From assembly GCF_014203425.1 (NCBI RefSeq), contig NZ_JACHJC010000001.1:2232001-2296000 (forward strand): a stretch of DNA of 64,000 nucleotides, read 5' to 3'. The position numbers and the translations under genes are program-made. Origin of the DNA: Micromonospora echinospora. Its GTDB lineage: Bacteria > Actinomycetota > Actinomycetes > Mycobacteriales > Micromonosporaceae. Within the stretch, counting starts at the first letter, position 1, and each line of letters starts with the position of its first letter. Below the pieces are notes generated by a model. It worked only from the letters and a program-made list of their open reading frames with translations. It was not told the DNA's origin and ran no database searches. Below are positions 37,177 through 45,247 of the stretch, one piece after another.

Positions 37177-37205
37177 AGCTGCGCATGAGCAACGTAGGAG
37201 GCGGC

Positions 37206-37394
37206 ATGCGTACACGTGTGTCGTACGAGGACTACGTGGTGGCGGTCGCGCTGACCCTCGCCCGGCGACACCGCCCGGTGTGGTCCTGGCAGCGGTGGCG
37301 GCGGATCTGCCGCTGCGGTGCGGAGCTGCCGTGCCGCGCACGCCATCGCATCCCGATCCGTCGCGGCCACTGGCCGGGAGAGGAGCAGACGTGA
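37206..37394 (+). CDS. Small Cys-containing protein 1 of island (62 aa)
   Basis: A basic 62-residue protein starting MRTRVSYEDYVVAVALTLARRHRPVW, with a predicted helix followed by ICRCGAELPCRARHR, a compact CxC...C...H cluster that could bind zinc. The ATG at 37206 follows AGGAGG at a good spacing; an in-frame ATG at 37185 lacks one. Its TGA overlaps the GTG of the next gene. I recognise no family with a known function. It is the first of four overlapping genes opposite the XRE/DUF397 pair. Confidence 0.7.
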   Translation: MRTRVSYEDYVVAVALTLARRHRPVWSWQRWRRICRCGAELPCRARHRIPIRRGHWPGEEQT

Positions 37395-37570
37395 CGGAGC
37401 CGCAGGTCCAGCAGATCCTGTCGGTACACGTACCCGGCATCGACGGCTTCTGCGCGGGGTGCCGGGCATGGTGGGCGCGCCTGTGCCCGTACCCCTGTCA
37501 GCAGGTCGAATGGGCGGCCCGCAGGCAGGCGCGGACCGCCACCCGGCGCTTCCTGGACGGCCTCCGGTGA
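37391..37570 (+). CDS. Small Cys-containing protein 2 of island (59 aa)
   Basis: A 59-residue protein with HVPGIDGFCAGCRAWWARLCPYPCQQ, four cysteines in a CxxC...CxxxC arrangement like a zinc knuckle, and a basic C-terminal helix (RRQARTATRRFLDGLR). The GTG overlaps the upstream stop (GTGA) and its own stop overlaps the next GTG. A GAGAGGAG ribosome site lies inside gene 1. Function unknown. Confidence 0.7.
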   Translation: MTEPQVQQILSVHVPGIDGFCAGCRAWWARLCPYPCQQVEWAARRQARTATRRFLDGLR

Positions 37571-37785
37571 CCACCCACGGGCCGGTTCTTCCGGTGTGGA
37601 GCTGCGGTGGGTGTGGTGCCCCGTGGCCCTGCCCGACGCGGCGTCGTGAGCTGCGGGCCGAGTTCTCGGGAGCGCCGGTGTCGTTGGGCTTGTACATGGG
37701 GTCCTATCTGGTGTGGGCGGCGGAGGATCTGACCTGGGTGCCGGCCGGGGTGTTGCATCAGCGCTTCCTCGGGTGGGTGCGATGA
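37567..37785 (+). CDS. Small Cys-containing protein 3 of island (72 aa)
   Basis: A 72-residue protein with WSCGGCGAPWPCPTRRRELRAEF, a CxxCxxxxxC cluster, then a hydrophobic stretch (SLGLYMGSYLVWAAEDL). It is coupled to both neighbours by 4-bp overlaps. Similar short proteins are often left as hypothetical or loosely called flavin reductase; I see nothing in it that supports that name. Confidence 0.68.
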   Translation: MTTHGPVLPVWSCGGCGAPWPCPTRRRELRAEFSGAPVSLGLYMGSYLVWAAEDLTWVPAGVLHQRFLGWVR

Positions 37786-37961
37786 GTGTCATTCGGCCGG
37801 GCGACGAACGGTTTCATTACTGCGACGGCTCGCACCGGTGGGTGCCGCTCGATCCGGACTTCGACCAGGAGGTCTGGGAGGCAATGGTGCGCGAGCACCA
37901 GCAGCGGCACCTGGAGGAGATCTCGCGAGGACTTCGTCCCCGTCGGCCCAAACGGCCGTAG
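37782..37961 (+). CDS. Small protein 4 of island (59 aa)
   Basis: A 59-residue protein starting MSVIRPGDERFHYCDGSHRWVPLDPDFD, with one Cys and several His, then an acidic helix and a basic tail RGLRPRRPKRP. Its ATG overlaps the preceding TGA (ATGA). It completes a tightly packed four-gene unit. Function unknown. Confidence 0.68.
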   Translation: MSVIRPGDERFHYCDGSHRWVPLDPDFDQEVWEAMVREHQQRHLEEISRGLRPRRPKRP

Positions 37962-38010
37962 GTGCCCACTGTCACACCCCATGGCGTACGCGAGCTGGAA
38001 TGCTCGGGGG

Positions 38011-38955
38011 ATGAGCACGACCGACATCTATCGGGCGTTCGCCGAGCGCGAGGCGCGCGGCGTGTCGCCGGCGTACGAGCGCTTGTCGCGGGCGGTGGCG
38101 CGCGACCGAAAGCTGCTCGCGCTGCTCGACACGCTGCCACCGGCCAAGCGTCAGCCGAACCTGCTGTTCGGTGTGGTGCGGCTGGGCGGCGGGCCGGTGG
38201 ACGACCCGGCTGCCTTTCGGGCGTACGTGCTGGCGCACTGGCCGGACGTGGCGGCGCAGATGCGGGTGCGGGCGACGCAGACGAACGAGGCCGGCCGTTG
38301 CGCGGTGCTGCTTCCGGTGCTGGCGGCGTTGCCGCAGCCGCTGGCGTTGCTGGAGGTCGGCGCGTCCGCCGGATTGTGCCTCTACCCGGACCGGTACGCC
38401 TACCGCTACGGCGACCGGCGGGTCGGCGACGGCGAGCCGGTGCTCGACTGTGACCTGACCGGCGCCGAGCCGCCGCAGCGGCTGCCGGAGGTGGTGTGGC
38501 GCGCCGGGCTGGACGTGAACCCGCTCGACGTCACCGACCCGGCCGACCTGGCCTGGCTGGACGCGCTGATCTGGCCGGAGCACCGGCACCGCCGGGACCG
38601 GCTGCGCGCGGCGGCGGCGGTCGCGGCGGCCGATCCGCCACTGCTGGTACGCGGTGACCTGGTGGACGACCTGCCGGCGCTGGCTGAGCAGGCTCCGCCC
38701 GGGGCGACGCTCGTGGTGTTCCACAGTTCGGTGCTCTACCAGGTGCCGCCGCCGCGCCGGGAGGCTTTCACCGCGCTGGTGCGGACGCTGACCGGCCGCT
38801 GGCTCGCCAACGAGGACCCGTCCGTGCTGCCGCACGCGGCGCTACCGAAGCCGCCGGGCGACGGCTTCCACAACGTCCTCGCCCTCGACGGCCACCCCCT
38901 TGCCTGGACCAGGGGCCACGGCCAGGCGATCACCTGGCTCCCGACCCCGACCTGA
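38011..38955 (+). CDS. DUF2332 family protein
   Basis: A 314-residue DUF2332 protein. It has RQPNLLFGVVRLGGG, then LLEVGASAGLCLYPDRYAYRYG, a Gly-rich motif similar to an SAM-binding loop, and VVFHSSVLYQVPPPRR near the C-terminus. The fold is related to class I methyltransferases, but activity has not been established. The start at 38011 is chosen over an in-frame ATG at 37981 by homologue N-termini. It lies 49 bp after the small-ORF island and may not belong to it. Confidence 0.85.
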   Translation: MSTTDIYRAFAEREARGVSPAYERLSRAVARDRKLLALLDTLPPAKRQPNLLFGVVRLGGGPVDDPAAFRAYVLAHWPDVAAQMRVRATQTNEAGRCAVLLPVLAALPQPLALLEVGASAGLCLYPDRYAYRYGDRRVGDGEPVLDCDLTGAEPPQRLPEVVWRAGLDVNPLDVTDPADLAWLDALIWPEHRHRRDRLRAAAAVAAADPPLLVRGDLVDDLPALAEQAPPGATLVVFHSSVLYQVPPPRREAFTALVRTLTGRWLANEDPSVLPHAALPKPPGDGFHNVLALDGHPLAWTRGHGQAITWLPTPT

Positions 38956-38960
38956 GCGCG

Positions 38961-39017
38961 TGATCATGAGGTTGGCGGCGCGACACGCCGGCGCGACGAC
39001 CGTCAGCCTCATGATCA
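38961..39017. repeat. Inverted repeat TGATCATGAGG between DUF2332 and methyltransferase
   Basis: TGATCATGAGG (38961-38971) and its exact complement (39007-39017) enclose a GC-rich loop containing CGCGACACGCC. It resembles the dapF-proximal TTGATCAAGGAG hairpin in position and arms and may be a terminator. Confidence 0.65.
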
Positions 39018-39060
39018 ACGGGGCGGTGCGGGCGCGGGTGGGGGACTAGGGTCGGCGGGT

Positions 39061-39696
39061 GTGAGTGAACCTGGGTGGCTGGTGGAGACGCGGGCCGCCT
39101 ACGACACCGTTGCTGAGGACTACGCGCGGCTGCTGCCCGATGTGGTGGAGCCACCGCTGGACCGGGCGCTTCTGACCGCGTTCGCCGAGATGGTCGGGCC
39201 GGGTCGGCCGGTGCTGGAGGTGGGCTGCGGGACCGGGCGCGTCACCGCCCACCTGCACGGGCTCGGCCTCGACATCAGCGGCGTCGACCTCTCGCCCGGC
39301 ATGGTGGCGGTGGCCCGGCGGACGTACCCGGATCTGCGCTTCGAGGTCGGCTCGCTGACCGAACTGACCGCGCCGGACGGGTCGCTGGCCGGGCTGGTCT
39401 CCTGGTACTCGCTGATCCACCTGCCACCGGACCTGCTGCCCGAGGTGTTCGCCGGCTTCCACCGGGTGCTCGCCCCGGGTGGTCATCTGCTGCTGGCGGT
39501 GAAGGCCGGCGACCGGCTTGACCGACGGCAGCAGGCATACGGCCACCCCGTCGGGTACGACGTCTACTGGCTGTCGCCGGAGCGGCTGGCCGCGCAGCTC
39601 GCGGCGGCCGGGTTCGCGGTGACGGCAACGACGGTCCGCGCGCCGGCCGACGGCGAGCGGCAGCCCCAGGCGTTCCTGCTCGCGCACCACGACTGA
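39061..39696 (+). CDS. Class I SAM-dependent methyltransferase
   Basis: A 211-residue methyltransferase with motif I VLEVGCGTGRVTAHL, a motif II region ISGVDLSPGMVAVAR and motif III-like LAPGGHLLLAV. The N-terminus (YDTVAEDYARLLP) is typical of small-molecule type-11 methyltransferases. The substrate is unknown. It starts with GTG at 39061. No operon partner is obvious. Confidence 0.88.
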   Translation: MSEPGWLVETRAAYDTVAEDYARLLPDVVEPPLDRALLTAFAEMVGPGRPVLEVGCGTGRVTAHLHGLGLDISGVDLSPGMVAVARRTYPDLRFEVGSLTELTAPDGSLAGLVSWYSLIHLPPDLLPEVFAGFHRVLAPGGHLLLAVKAGDRLDRRQQAYGHPVGYDVYWLSPERLAAQLAAAGFAVTATTVRAPADGERQPQAFLLAHHD

Positions 39697-39755
39697 ACCG
39701 GACGCAGCTCGACCGAGTCGCCGACCTCGACGGGAAACGGGCCGGCAGCAGACGG

Positions 39756-40709
39756 TCAGGGCCGGCGCGGAGTCACCGAGATCTGCTCGGCGATCGCGAC
39801 GACCTGGTCGACGGAGAGCCGCAGCGGCGCCTGCAGGTTGACCACTGCCCCGCCGGGCACCTCGGTCTGCAGGAACCAGAAATCCTTGGCGCGGATAAGA
39901 TGGGCTTCCCGGCCGCCCACCGTGACCCTTCGCTCCTCCCGGGCTCCCATCACGTTGCGCAGCAGGTCCGGGTCACGGCGTGGAACCACCTGCACGGTGA
40001 GCGTCTCGTCGGGGGAGTCGCCCTGCAGGGTCAGGATGGTGTCGTCCTTGAACGTGGCGACCCGCCAACCGCGCGGCGCCAGCCGGACCCGCAGCGGCAC
40101 CTGCTGCGGCTCGTCGACGACGTGCTCGGCCAGCCGGAGCAGCGCCGCGTCGTCGGCGAAGATGCCGTGCCCGGTCAGCGACACCCACTGACCGGGCCTG
40201 CGTTCCCACGACATGTCGAGCCGGCGCGGTCCGCCGGGGTTCGGCTCCTCGTAGATCTCGGCCGGGCGGCCTGCGACGGCCACCGGACGCGACGTCGTCG
40301 CGATCCGTGGCGGTCGGCTGTCCCAGACGAAGAGGTAGACGTCGTCGGTGGCGCTGCGGGACAGGTACACGGCGAGGAACTGGCCCGGAGCGTAGCTGTA
40401 GCGAGGTGGGCTCAGCGTCGCCGGCCGCGAGCGCAGGGTCAGCGGAAACTCCGGGATCGTCGCAGCCACCAGGGTCAACGGCTCCACCGATCGATCGAGC
40501 GGACGCACCGCGAGGCCTACGCCCGCCCCGGCTGCTACCGCGGCCCCGGCTGCCACCAGGAGCGTCCGCCGCCGCAGCGGCGGGACGGTCCGGCGTACGG
40601 ATGCGGCGGCGAACTCGCCGGCGAGGCGGTCCCTCGCGAGGCGGAGCGTCTCGGTGGACGCTTCCGGGGCGTCCGGTCCGTGCGTACGTAGCAGGTTGAT
40701 CTCGTTCAT
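39756..40709 (-). CDS. Membrane-anchored protein co-encoded with ECF sigma factor
   Basis: A 317-residue protein with an N-terminal cytoplasmic segment of about 50 residues (starting MNEINLLRTHGPDAPE), one membrane helix (RRRTLLVAAGAAVAAGAGVGLAV) and an extracytoplasmic domain. The N-terminal pattern is that of CU044_5270-like proteins encoded with ECF sigma factors. The ATG overlaps the sigma-factor stop (ATGA). It is probably the regulator or sensor of the sigma factor, although it lacks a zinc-binding anti-sigma motif. Confidence 0.78.
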   Translation of the reverse strand: MNEINLLRTHGPDAPEASTETLRLARDRLAGEFAAASVRRTVPPLRRRTLLVAAGAAVAAGAGVGLAVRPLDRSVEPLTLVAATIPEFPLTLRSRPATLSPPRYSYAPGQFLAVYLSRSATDDVYLFVWDSRPPRIATTSRPVAVAGRPAEIYEEPNPGGPRRLDMSWERRPGQWVSLTGHGIFADDAALLRLAEHVVDEPQQVPLRVRLAPRGWRVATFKDDTILTLQGDSPDETLTVQVVPRRDPDLLRNVMGAREERRVTVGGREAHLIRAKDFWFLQTEVPGGAVVNLQAPLRLSVDQVVAIAEQISVTPRRP

Positions 40710-41314
40710 GTCGGCTCCTCTAGGGCGAGCGCGAGTCGGGTGAGTCGGCGGGCACGGTGCAGGCGGGAACGGACGGTGCCGAGCGGGATGTCGAGCACGG
40801 CGGCGATCTGCTCGTACGACAGGTCCGCCCACGCGGTGAGCAGCAACACGTCCCGGTCCCGCCGGTGCAGCGAGGCCAGCGCCAGGGCCAGGTCCCGGCG
40901 TAGTGCGCCGGCGTCCAGTCGGTCGATCGCGTCCTCGATCACCGGCGGTGCCAACTCGCCGGCGGCGAGCCGGGCCAGCGCGCGGTAGCGGCGTTCCTCG
41001 GTCCGCACGTGCCGGCGCACGAGGTTGGTGGCGATCCCGAAGAGCCACGGCCGTACGCCGACGTCCGAGGTGTATGACGCCCTCCGCCGGAATGCGACCA
41101 GGAAGGTCTCGGCCAGTAGGTCGTCCGCCGGCGGACCGATGCGGCGAGCCAGATAGCGGTGCACGGGGACGGCATGCCGGTCGAACAACAGCCCGAACCG
41201 CTCCGGCTCGGCAACGGACGCGCGGATCACATCGTCGTCCGACGGCTCGTCGGGCGGCCCGACCCCGGGATGTTCCCGCTCGTGGGCCTCGGCCCGGCGC
41301 ATCTTGTTCGTCAC
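40706..41314 (-). CDS. ECF RNA polymerase sigma factor
   Basis: A 202-residue ECF sigma factor. Region 2 runs from FGLLFDRHAVPVHRYLARRIG through AETFLVAFRRRASY and PWLFGIATNLVRRH. Region 4 contains LHRRDRDVLLLTAWADLSYEQIAAVLDIPLGTVRSRLHRARR. It directs RNA polymerase to a small regulon in response to an extracytoplasmic signal. The GTG at 41314 and an ATG at 41302 are both possible starts and neither has a ribosome site. Confidence 0.9.
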   Translation of the reverse strand: MTNKMRRAEAHEREHPGVGPPDEPSDDDVIRASVAEPERFGLLFDRHAVPVHRYLARRIGPPADDLLAETFLVAFRRRASYTSDVGVRPWLFGIATNLVRRHVRTEERRYRALARLAAGELAPPVIEDAIDRLDAGALRRDLALALASLHRRDRDVLLLTAWADLSYEQIAAVLDIPLGTVRSRLHRARRLTRLALALEEPT

Positions 41315-41468
41315 ATCCGTTCATGCCCGGTCGACGCGGACCGGTTCACGGCGCAACCGCATCCCGTCGTAGTGTCCCTCCCGGACAGCAGGCGCGACGG
41401 GAGCTACCAGCGTGGGCACCCAGGGCGCCGCGCGAGGGTACGGGGAGGCCGCTCCGTAGACTCCAGCG

Positions 41469-41702
41469 GTGCGTGACGAGCTGGCGGACCGGCCGCTTAC
41501 CGAACCGCACCCGTCGCGGCTGTCGCCGGATCACCAGGGGCGGGAGCGGATCCTGGCCGTGCACGCCGCTGCCCTGGCCGCCGGGGAGGCCGGCTATCTG
41601 GACCCGGAGACCGGGCTGTTCGTGCTCAGCGCGGGATTTCTCGCCCGGCGCGGCACGTGCTGCGGGCGCGGCTGCCGGCACTGTCCGTACGTAACCGATT
41701 AG
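41469..41702 (+). CDS. DUF5522 protein
   Basis: A 77-residue protein with AGEAGYLDPETGLFVLSAGFL and the C-terminal CCGRGCRHCPY, four cysteines and a His that probably bind metal. This is the DUF5522 pattern, seen in many bacteria as a free protein or as a domain tail. GTG start. Function unknown. Confidence 0.88.
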   Translation: MRDELADRPLTEPHPSRLSPDHQGRERILAVHAAALAAGEAGYLDPETGLFVLSAGFLARRGTCCGRGCRHCPYVTD

Positions 41703-41788
41703 GGGCTTCCGTCCCCGCGCGGGCACGCCGTACGGTGTCCGACGGAACTCCGGCGGGTCGGACCCGCCGCCGACCGCGGAGGTCTCCC

Positions 41789-42337
41789 GTGCGTGCCCGA
41801 ATCTGGCTGGCCGTGCTGGCCGTCCTGCTCGCCGCCGGCTGCGCCGAGGAGGCCCCGACGGTGGCCGTGCCGGCGGATCCGCGCCCGCCGGTCGCGGTCG
41901 CGGCGGCGTCCTCGGGCGGCGCCTGCCGCCTGCTCGACTTCGCGGTGATCGCCGAGCACACCGGCGGCGAGTTCGACGTGGCCGCCGCCACCGAGCGGGG
42001 CGACACGCACACCTGCGTGGTGCGCGCGGCCGGTGCGGTGCTGCCGGAGCTGACGCTGTCGGTGACCGAGACGTCGATCGACGCGGCCACGTTCACGCTC
42101 GACGTGCAGCCCAGCGGCGCCACGAAGATCACCAAGCTGGGTAAGGCCGGCTACCGGCGCACGCTGCCCAAGACCGCGAAGGCGGGCCCGGTCGCCGAGG
42201 TCGGCTGGCTGGCCACCGAGGGCCGGCTCGCCACGCTGCGCTGGACCGCACCCACCGGCGCCGCCAAGGCGGAGGCGGACAAGACGGCCGGCAAGCTGGT
42301 CACGCTGGCCAAGGTGATCGACACCCGCCAGCTCTGA
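41789..42337 (+). CDS. Lipoprotein, possibly DUF3558-like
   Basis: A 182-residue lipoprotein. The signal peptide (MRARIWLAVLAVLLAAGC) ends in a lipobox with Cys18. The mature part has ACRLLDFAVIAEHTGGEF and HTCVVR, cysteine-paired segments reminiscent of DUF3558 lipoproteins. GGAGG precedes the GTG at 41789. Its stop codon lies in the stem of a bidirectional hairpin shared with the convergent regulator gene. Confidence 0.8.
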   Translation: MRARIWLAVLAVLLAAGCAEEAPTVAVPADPRPPVAVAAASSGGACRLLDFAVIAEHTGGEFDVAAATERGDTHTCVVRAAGAVLPELTLSVTETSIDAATFTLDVQPSGATKITKLGKAGYRRTLPKTAKAGPVAEVGWLATEGRLATLRWTAPTGAAKAEADKTAGKLVTLAKVIDTRQL

Positions 42338-42354
42338 CCCGACGATCGGGTCAG
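42334..42354. terminator. Hairpin overlapping both convergent stop codons
   Basis: CTGACCCGA (42334-42342) pairs perfectly with 42346-42354 around a CGA loop. The TGA of the lipoprotein gene (42335-42337) and the stop of the DtxR-type gene (42351-42353 on the minus strand) both lie within the stem. Confidence 0.7.
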
Positions 42355-43037
42355 CGGGCCGCGACGAACACCCGGGACGCCACCTCGCGGGGCAGGCGTA
42401 CCCGGTCGCCGGAGCGGTCGATGGAGACGCCGTCGCGTTCCTGCGCCACAGTCACCGTCGCGCCCGGGTCGACACCGGCGGCGTGCAACTGCCGGAGCAC
42501 GTCCGAGTCGGTCTGCACGCTCTCGCAGATGCGGCGCACCACGACCTGGCCGGACAGGCCGGGGAAGGCCAGGTTGCGCTCGCTCTCGCCGGCCTCGACC
42601 GGCGGCTGGCCGGGGTCGCCCAGCTCCTCCAGGCCCGGGATCGGGTTGCCGTACGGCGAGCGGGTGGGGCGGTTGAGCAGGTCGAAGACCCGCTTCTCCA
42701 CCGCGTCGCTCATCACGTGCTCCCACCGGCAGGCCTCTTCGTGGGCCTCCTCGTAGGGCATCCCGATCACGTTCACCAGCAGCAGCTCGGCCAGCCGGTG
42801 CTTGCGCATCACCGACACGGCGGTGGTGCGGCCGGCCGCCGTGAGGCTCAGGTGCCGGTCGCCCTCGACCGTGAGCAGGCCGTCCCGCTCCATCCGCGCG
42901 ACGGTCTGGCTGACGGTCGGGCCGCTCTGCTTGAGCCGCTCGGCGATGCGGGCACGCAGCGGCGGCACACCCTCCTCCTCGAGTTCGAGGATGGTGCGCA
43001 GGTACATCTCGGTCGTGTCAACAAGGTCGTGCTTCAC
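42351..43037 (-). CDS. ideR: IdeR/DtxR-family metal-dependent regulator
   Basis: A 228-residue iron-dependent repressor very similar to mycobacterial IdeR: LVDTTEMYLRTILELEEEG, ARIAERLKQSGPTVSQTVARMERDGLL (winged helix) and the metal/dimerisation segment EACRWEHVMSD (Cys and His ligands), followed by NPTRSPYGNPIPG-like sequence and a C-terminal FeoA-like SH3 domain. Fe2+-bound IdeR represses siderophore genes and activates storage genes. The GTG at 43037 follows GGGAGG. No canonical iron box is seen nearby. Confidence 0.9.
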   Translation of the reverse strand: MKHDLVDTTEMYLRTILELEEEGVPPLRARIAERLKQSGPTVSQTVARMERDGLLTVEGDRHLSLTAAGRTTAVSVMRKHRLAELLLVNVIGMPYEEAHEEACRWEHVMSDAVEKRVFDLLNRPTRSPYGNPIPGLEELGDPGQPPVEAGESERNLAFPGLSGQVVVRRICESVQTDSDVLRQLHAAGVDPGATVTVAQERDGVSIDRSGDRVRLPREVASRVFVAAR

Positions 43038-43135
43038 GTCAGCGGCCTCCCGGGCTCCGATGGTACCCGTTACCACCGACCATCGACGGCAGGCGAAGCC
43101 GGAGGTCGCGGCCCGGATGGTGTTGACTGGACCGC

Positions 43136-43993
43136 ATGTCCGCCACCGCAGACCTGCTGGTCGAGCCCGACCGGCTCGCCGCCGAACTCGATCATGCCGA
43201 TCCGCCGACCCTGCTCGACGTCCGCTGGCGGCTCACCGGCCCGCCCGGCCGCGAGGACTACGCGGCCGGTCACCTGCCCGGTGCGGTCTTCGTCGACCTG
43301 GACACCGAGCTGTGCGGGCGGCCCGGCGCCGCCGGCCGGCACCCGCTGCCGGACCCGGCGGCGTTGCAGGCCGCGCTGCGGGCGGCGGGCGTCCGCGCCG
43401 GTCACCCCGTCGTGGTGTACGACGGGGGCGACGGCATGTCCGCCGCCCGGGCCTGGTGGACGCTGCGCTGGGCGGGCCACCGGCAGGTGCGGGTGCTGCA
43501 CGGCGGCTACCCGGCCTGGACGGCCGCCGGCCTGCCGGTCGACACCGACGTACCCGCCCCGGCGCCGGGCGACGTGACGGTGGCGCCGGGCGCGCTGCCG
43601 GTGCTGGACGCCGCGCGGGCCGCCCGGCTCGCCGCTGCCGAGCCCGGGGTGCTGCTCGACGTACGGGCCGAGCCGCGCTACTTCGGCGAGCACGAGCCGG
43701 TCGACCCGGTCGCCGGGCACGTGCCGGGCGCGGTGAACCTGCCCGCGCCGGAGTACGTCACGCAGGGGCGGTTCCCGGACGCGGACGCGCTGCGGGAACG
43801 GTTCGCCGCCGCCGGGGTGGACGCGGGCGCGCCGGTCGGGGCGTACTGCGGCTCCGGAGTGACGGCCGCGCAGGCGGTGCTGGCGCTGCACCTGGCCGGC
43901 CGTGCGGACGCCGCGCTGTACGTCGGCTCGTGGAGCGAGTGGGTGGCCGACCCGGACCGTCCGGTCGCCACCGGCGGCACGTCCGGCCGGTGA
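43136..43993 (+). CDS. Thiosulfate/3-mercaptopyruvate sulfurtransferase
   Basis: A 285-residue protein with tandem rhodanese domains (about 10-130 and 155-280). The catalytic cysteine is in the second domain (GAYCGSGVTAAQ), and the CGSGVT loop favours a mercaptopyruvate- or thiosulfate-type sulfurtransferase. The first domain has RVLHGGYPAWTAAG with no Cys. It transfers sulfane sulfur to cyanide or thiols. It is monocistronic and divergent from the IdeR-like gene (98 bp between starts). Confidence 0.92.
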   Translation: MSATADLLVEPDRLAAELDHADPPTLLDVRWRLTGPPGREDYAAGHLPGAVFVDLDTELCGRPGAAGRHPLPDPAALQAALRAAGVRAGHPVVVYDGGDGMSAARAWWTLRWAGHRQVRVLHGGYPAWTAAGLPVDTDVPAPAPGDVTVAPGALPVLDAARAARLAAAEPGVLLDVRAEPRYFGEHEPVDPVAGHVPGAVNLPAPEYVTQGRFPDADALRERFAAAGVDAGAPVGAYCGSGVTAAQAVLALHLAGRADAALYVGSWSEWVADPDRPVATGGTSGR

Positions 43994-44040
43994 GCGTACG
44001 TCAGGTGGGCGCACCCCGGCCCACGTGCGACGATGGCCGC

Positions 44041-45222
44041 ATGGCCGACGACACGGTGGTGGTGTGGGACGAGGCTCTCCTCACCTACGACATGGGCGAC
44101 CATCCGCTCGACCCGGTCCGGGTCGAGCTGACCATGGCGCTCGCCCGTGAGCTGGGCGTGCTGGACCGGCCCGGCGTGCGGCTGGTCAAGCCCGAGCCGG
44201 CCGACGACGCGCTGCTCACCCGCGTCCACGATCCGGCCTATCTGGACGCGGTGCGGGCCGCGCCGCGCGACCCGCTGTTCGCCGGGTTCGGCCTGGGCAC
44301 GTCGGACAATCCGGTCTTCGACGGCATGCACGAGGCGAGCGCGCTGATCGCCGGCGCCACGGTCGCCGCCGCCGAGGCGGTCTGGCGCGGCGAGGCCCGC
44401 CGTGCGGTGAACGTGGCCGGCGGGCTGCACCACGCGATGCCCGCCCGCGCCGCCGGCTTCTGCGTCTACAACGACCCGGCGGTGGCGATCGCCCGCCTGC
44501 TCGACCTCGGCGCGCAGCGGATCGCGTACGTGGATGTGGACGTGCACCACGGCGACGGCGTACAGGAGATCTTCTACCGCGACCCGCGGGTACTCACCAT
44601 CAGCCTGCACGAGACGCCGCTCGCGCTGTTCCCCGGCACCGGCTTCCCGGACGAGACCGGCGGGCCGGGCGCGGAGGGCACCGCCGTCAACGTGCCGCTG
44701 CCGCCCGGGGTCGGCGACGCCGGCTGGCAGCGCGCGTTCCACGCGGTCGTGCCGTCGGTGCTGCGCGCGTACCGGCCGCAGGTGCTCGTCACCCAGTGCG
44801 GCGCCGACGGGCACCGCAAGGATCCGCTGGCCGACCTGCGCCTGTCGGTGGACGGGCAGCGGGCCACCTACCGCACGCTGCGCGCGCTCGCCGACGAACT
44901 GTGCGACGGGCGCTGGATCGCCACCGGCGGCGGCGGGTACGCGCTCGTCGAGGTGGTGCCCCGGGCCTGGACGCACCTGCTCGCGATCGCCACCGGTGAG
45001 CCGATCGACCCGGCCACGCTCACCCCGCCGGGGTGGCGGGACCTGGCCGCGCGGCGGCGACCCGGGCACGAGGTGCCGCTGCGGATGACCGACGACGTCG
45101 ACCCGTCGTACCTGCCGTGGCAGCCCAGCGGTGAGCCGAACGCGGTGGACCGGGCCGTCGCGGCCACCCGCAAGGCGGTCTTCCCGCTGCTCGGGCTCGA
45201 CCCGCACGACCCGCGCGACTGA
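44041..45222 (+). CDS. acuC: Acetoin utilisation protein AcuC (class I-type lysine deacetylase)
   Basis: A 393-residue zinc-dependent deacetylase of the histone-deacetylase fold. The active-site GGLHHAMP, the metal-ligand motif DVDVHHGDGVQ and TGGGGYALVEV are intact. In bacilli and actinobacteria AcuC deacetylates acetyl-CoA synthetase and so switches it on. It is followed after 25 bp by a gene for the matching type of protein acetyltransferase, giving an eraser-writer pair. Confidence 0.93.
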   Translation: MADDTVVVWDEALLTYDMGDHPLDPVRVELTMALARELGVLDRPGVRLVKPEPADDALLTRVHDPAYLDAVRAAPRDPLFAGFGLGTSDNPVFDGMHEASALIAGATVAAAEAVWRGEARRAVNVAGGLHHAMPARAAGFCVYNDPAVAIARLLDLGAQRIAYVDVDVHHGDGVQEIFYRDPRVLTISLHETPLALFPGTGFPDETGGPGAEGTAVNVPLPPGVGDAGWQRAFHAVVPSVLRAYRPQVLVTQCGADGHRKDPLADLRLSVDGQRATYRTLRALADELCDGRWIATGGGGYALVEVVPRAWTHLLAIATGEPIDPATLTPPGWRDLAARRRPGHEVPLRMTDDVDPSYLPWQPSGEPNAVDRAVAATRKAVFPLLGLDPHDPRD

Positions 45223-45247
45223 GCCGGCGGCAGGGAAGGACCGACCG

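Noticed and set aside
37185..37205. Upstream ATG at 37185 as start of the first small-island gene
   Set aside because: The AGGAGG ribosome site lies downstream of that ATG and is correctly spaced for the ATG at 37206.
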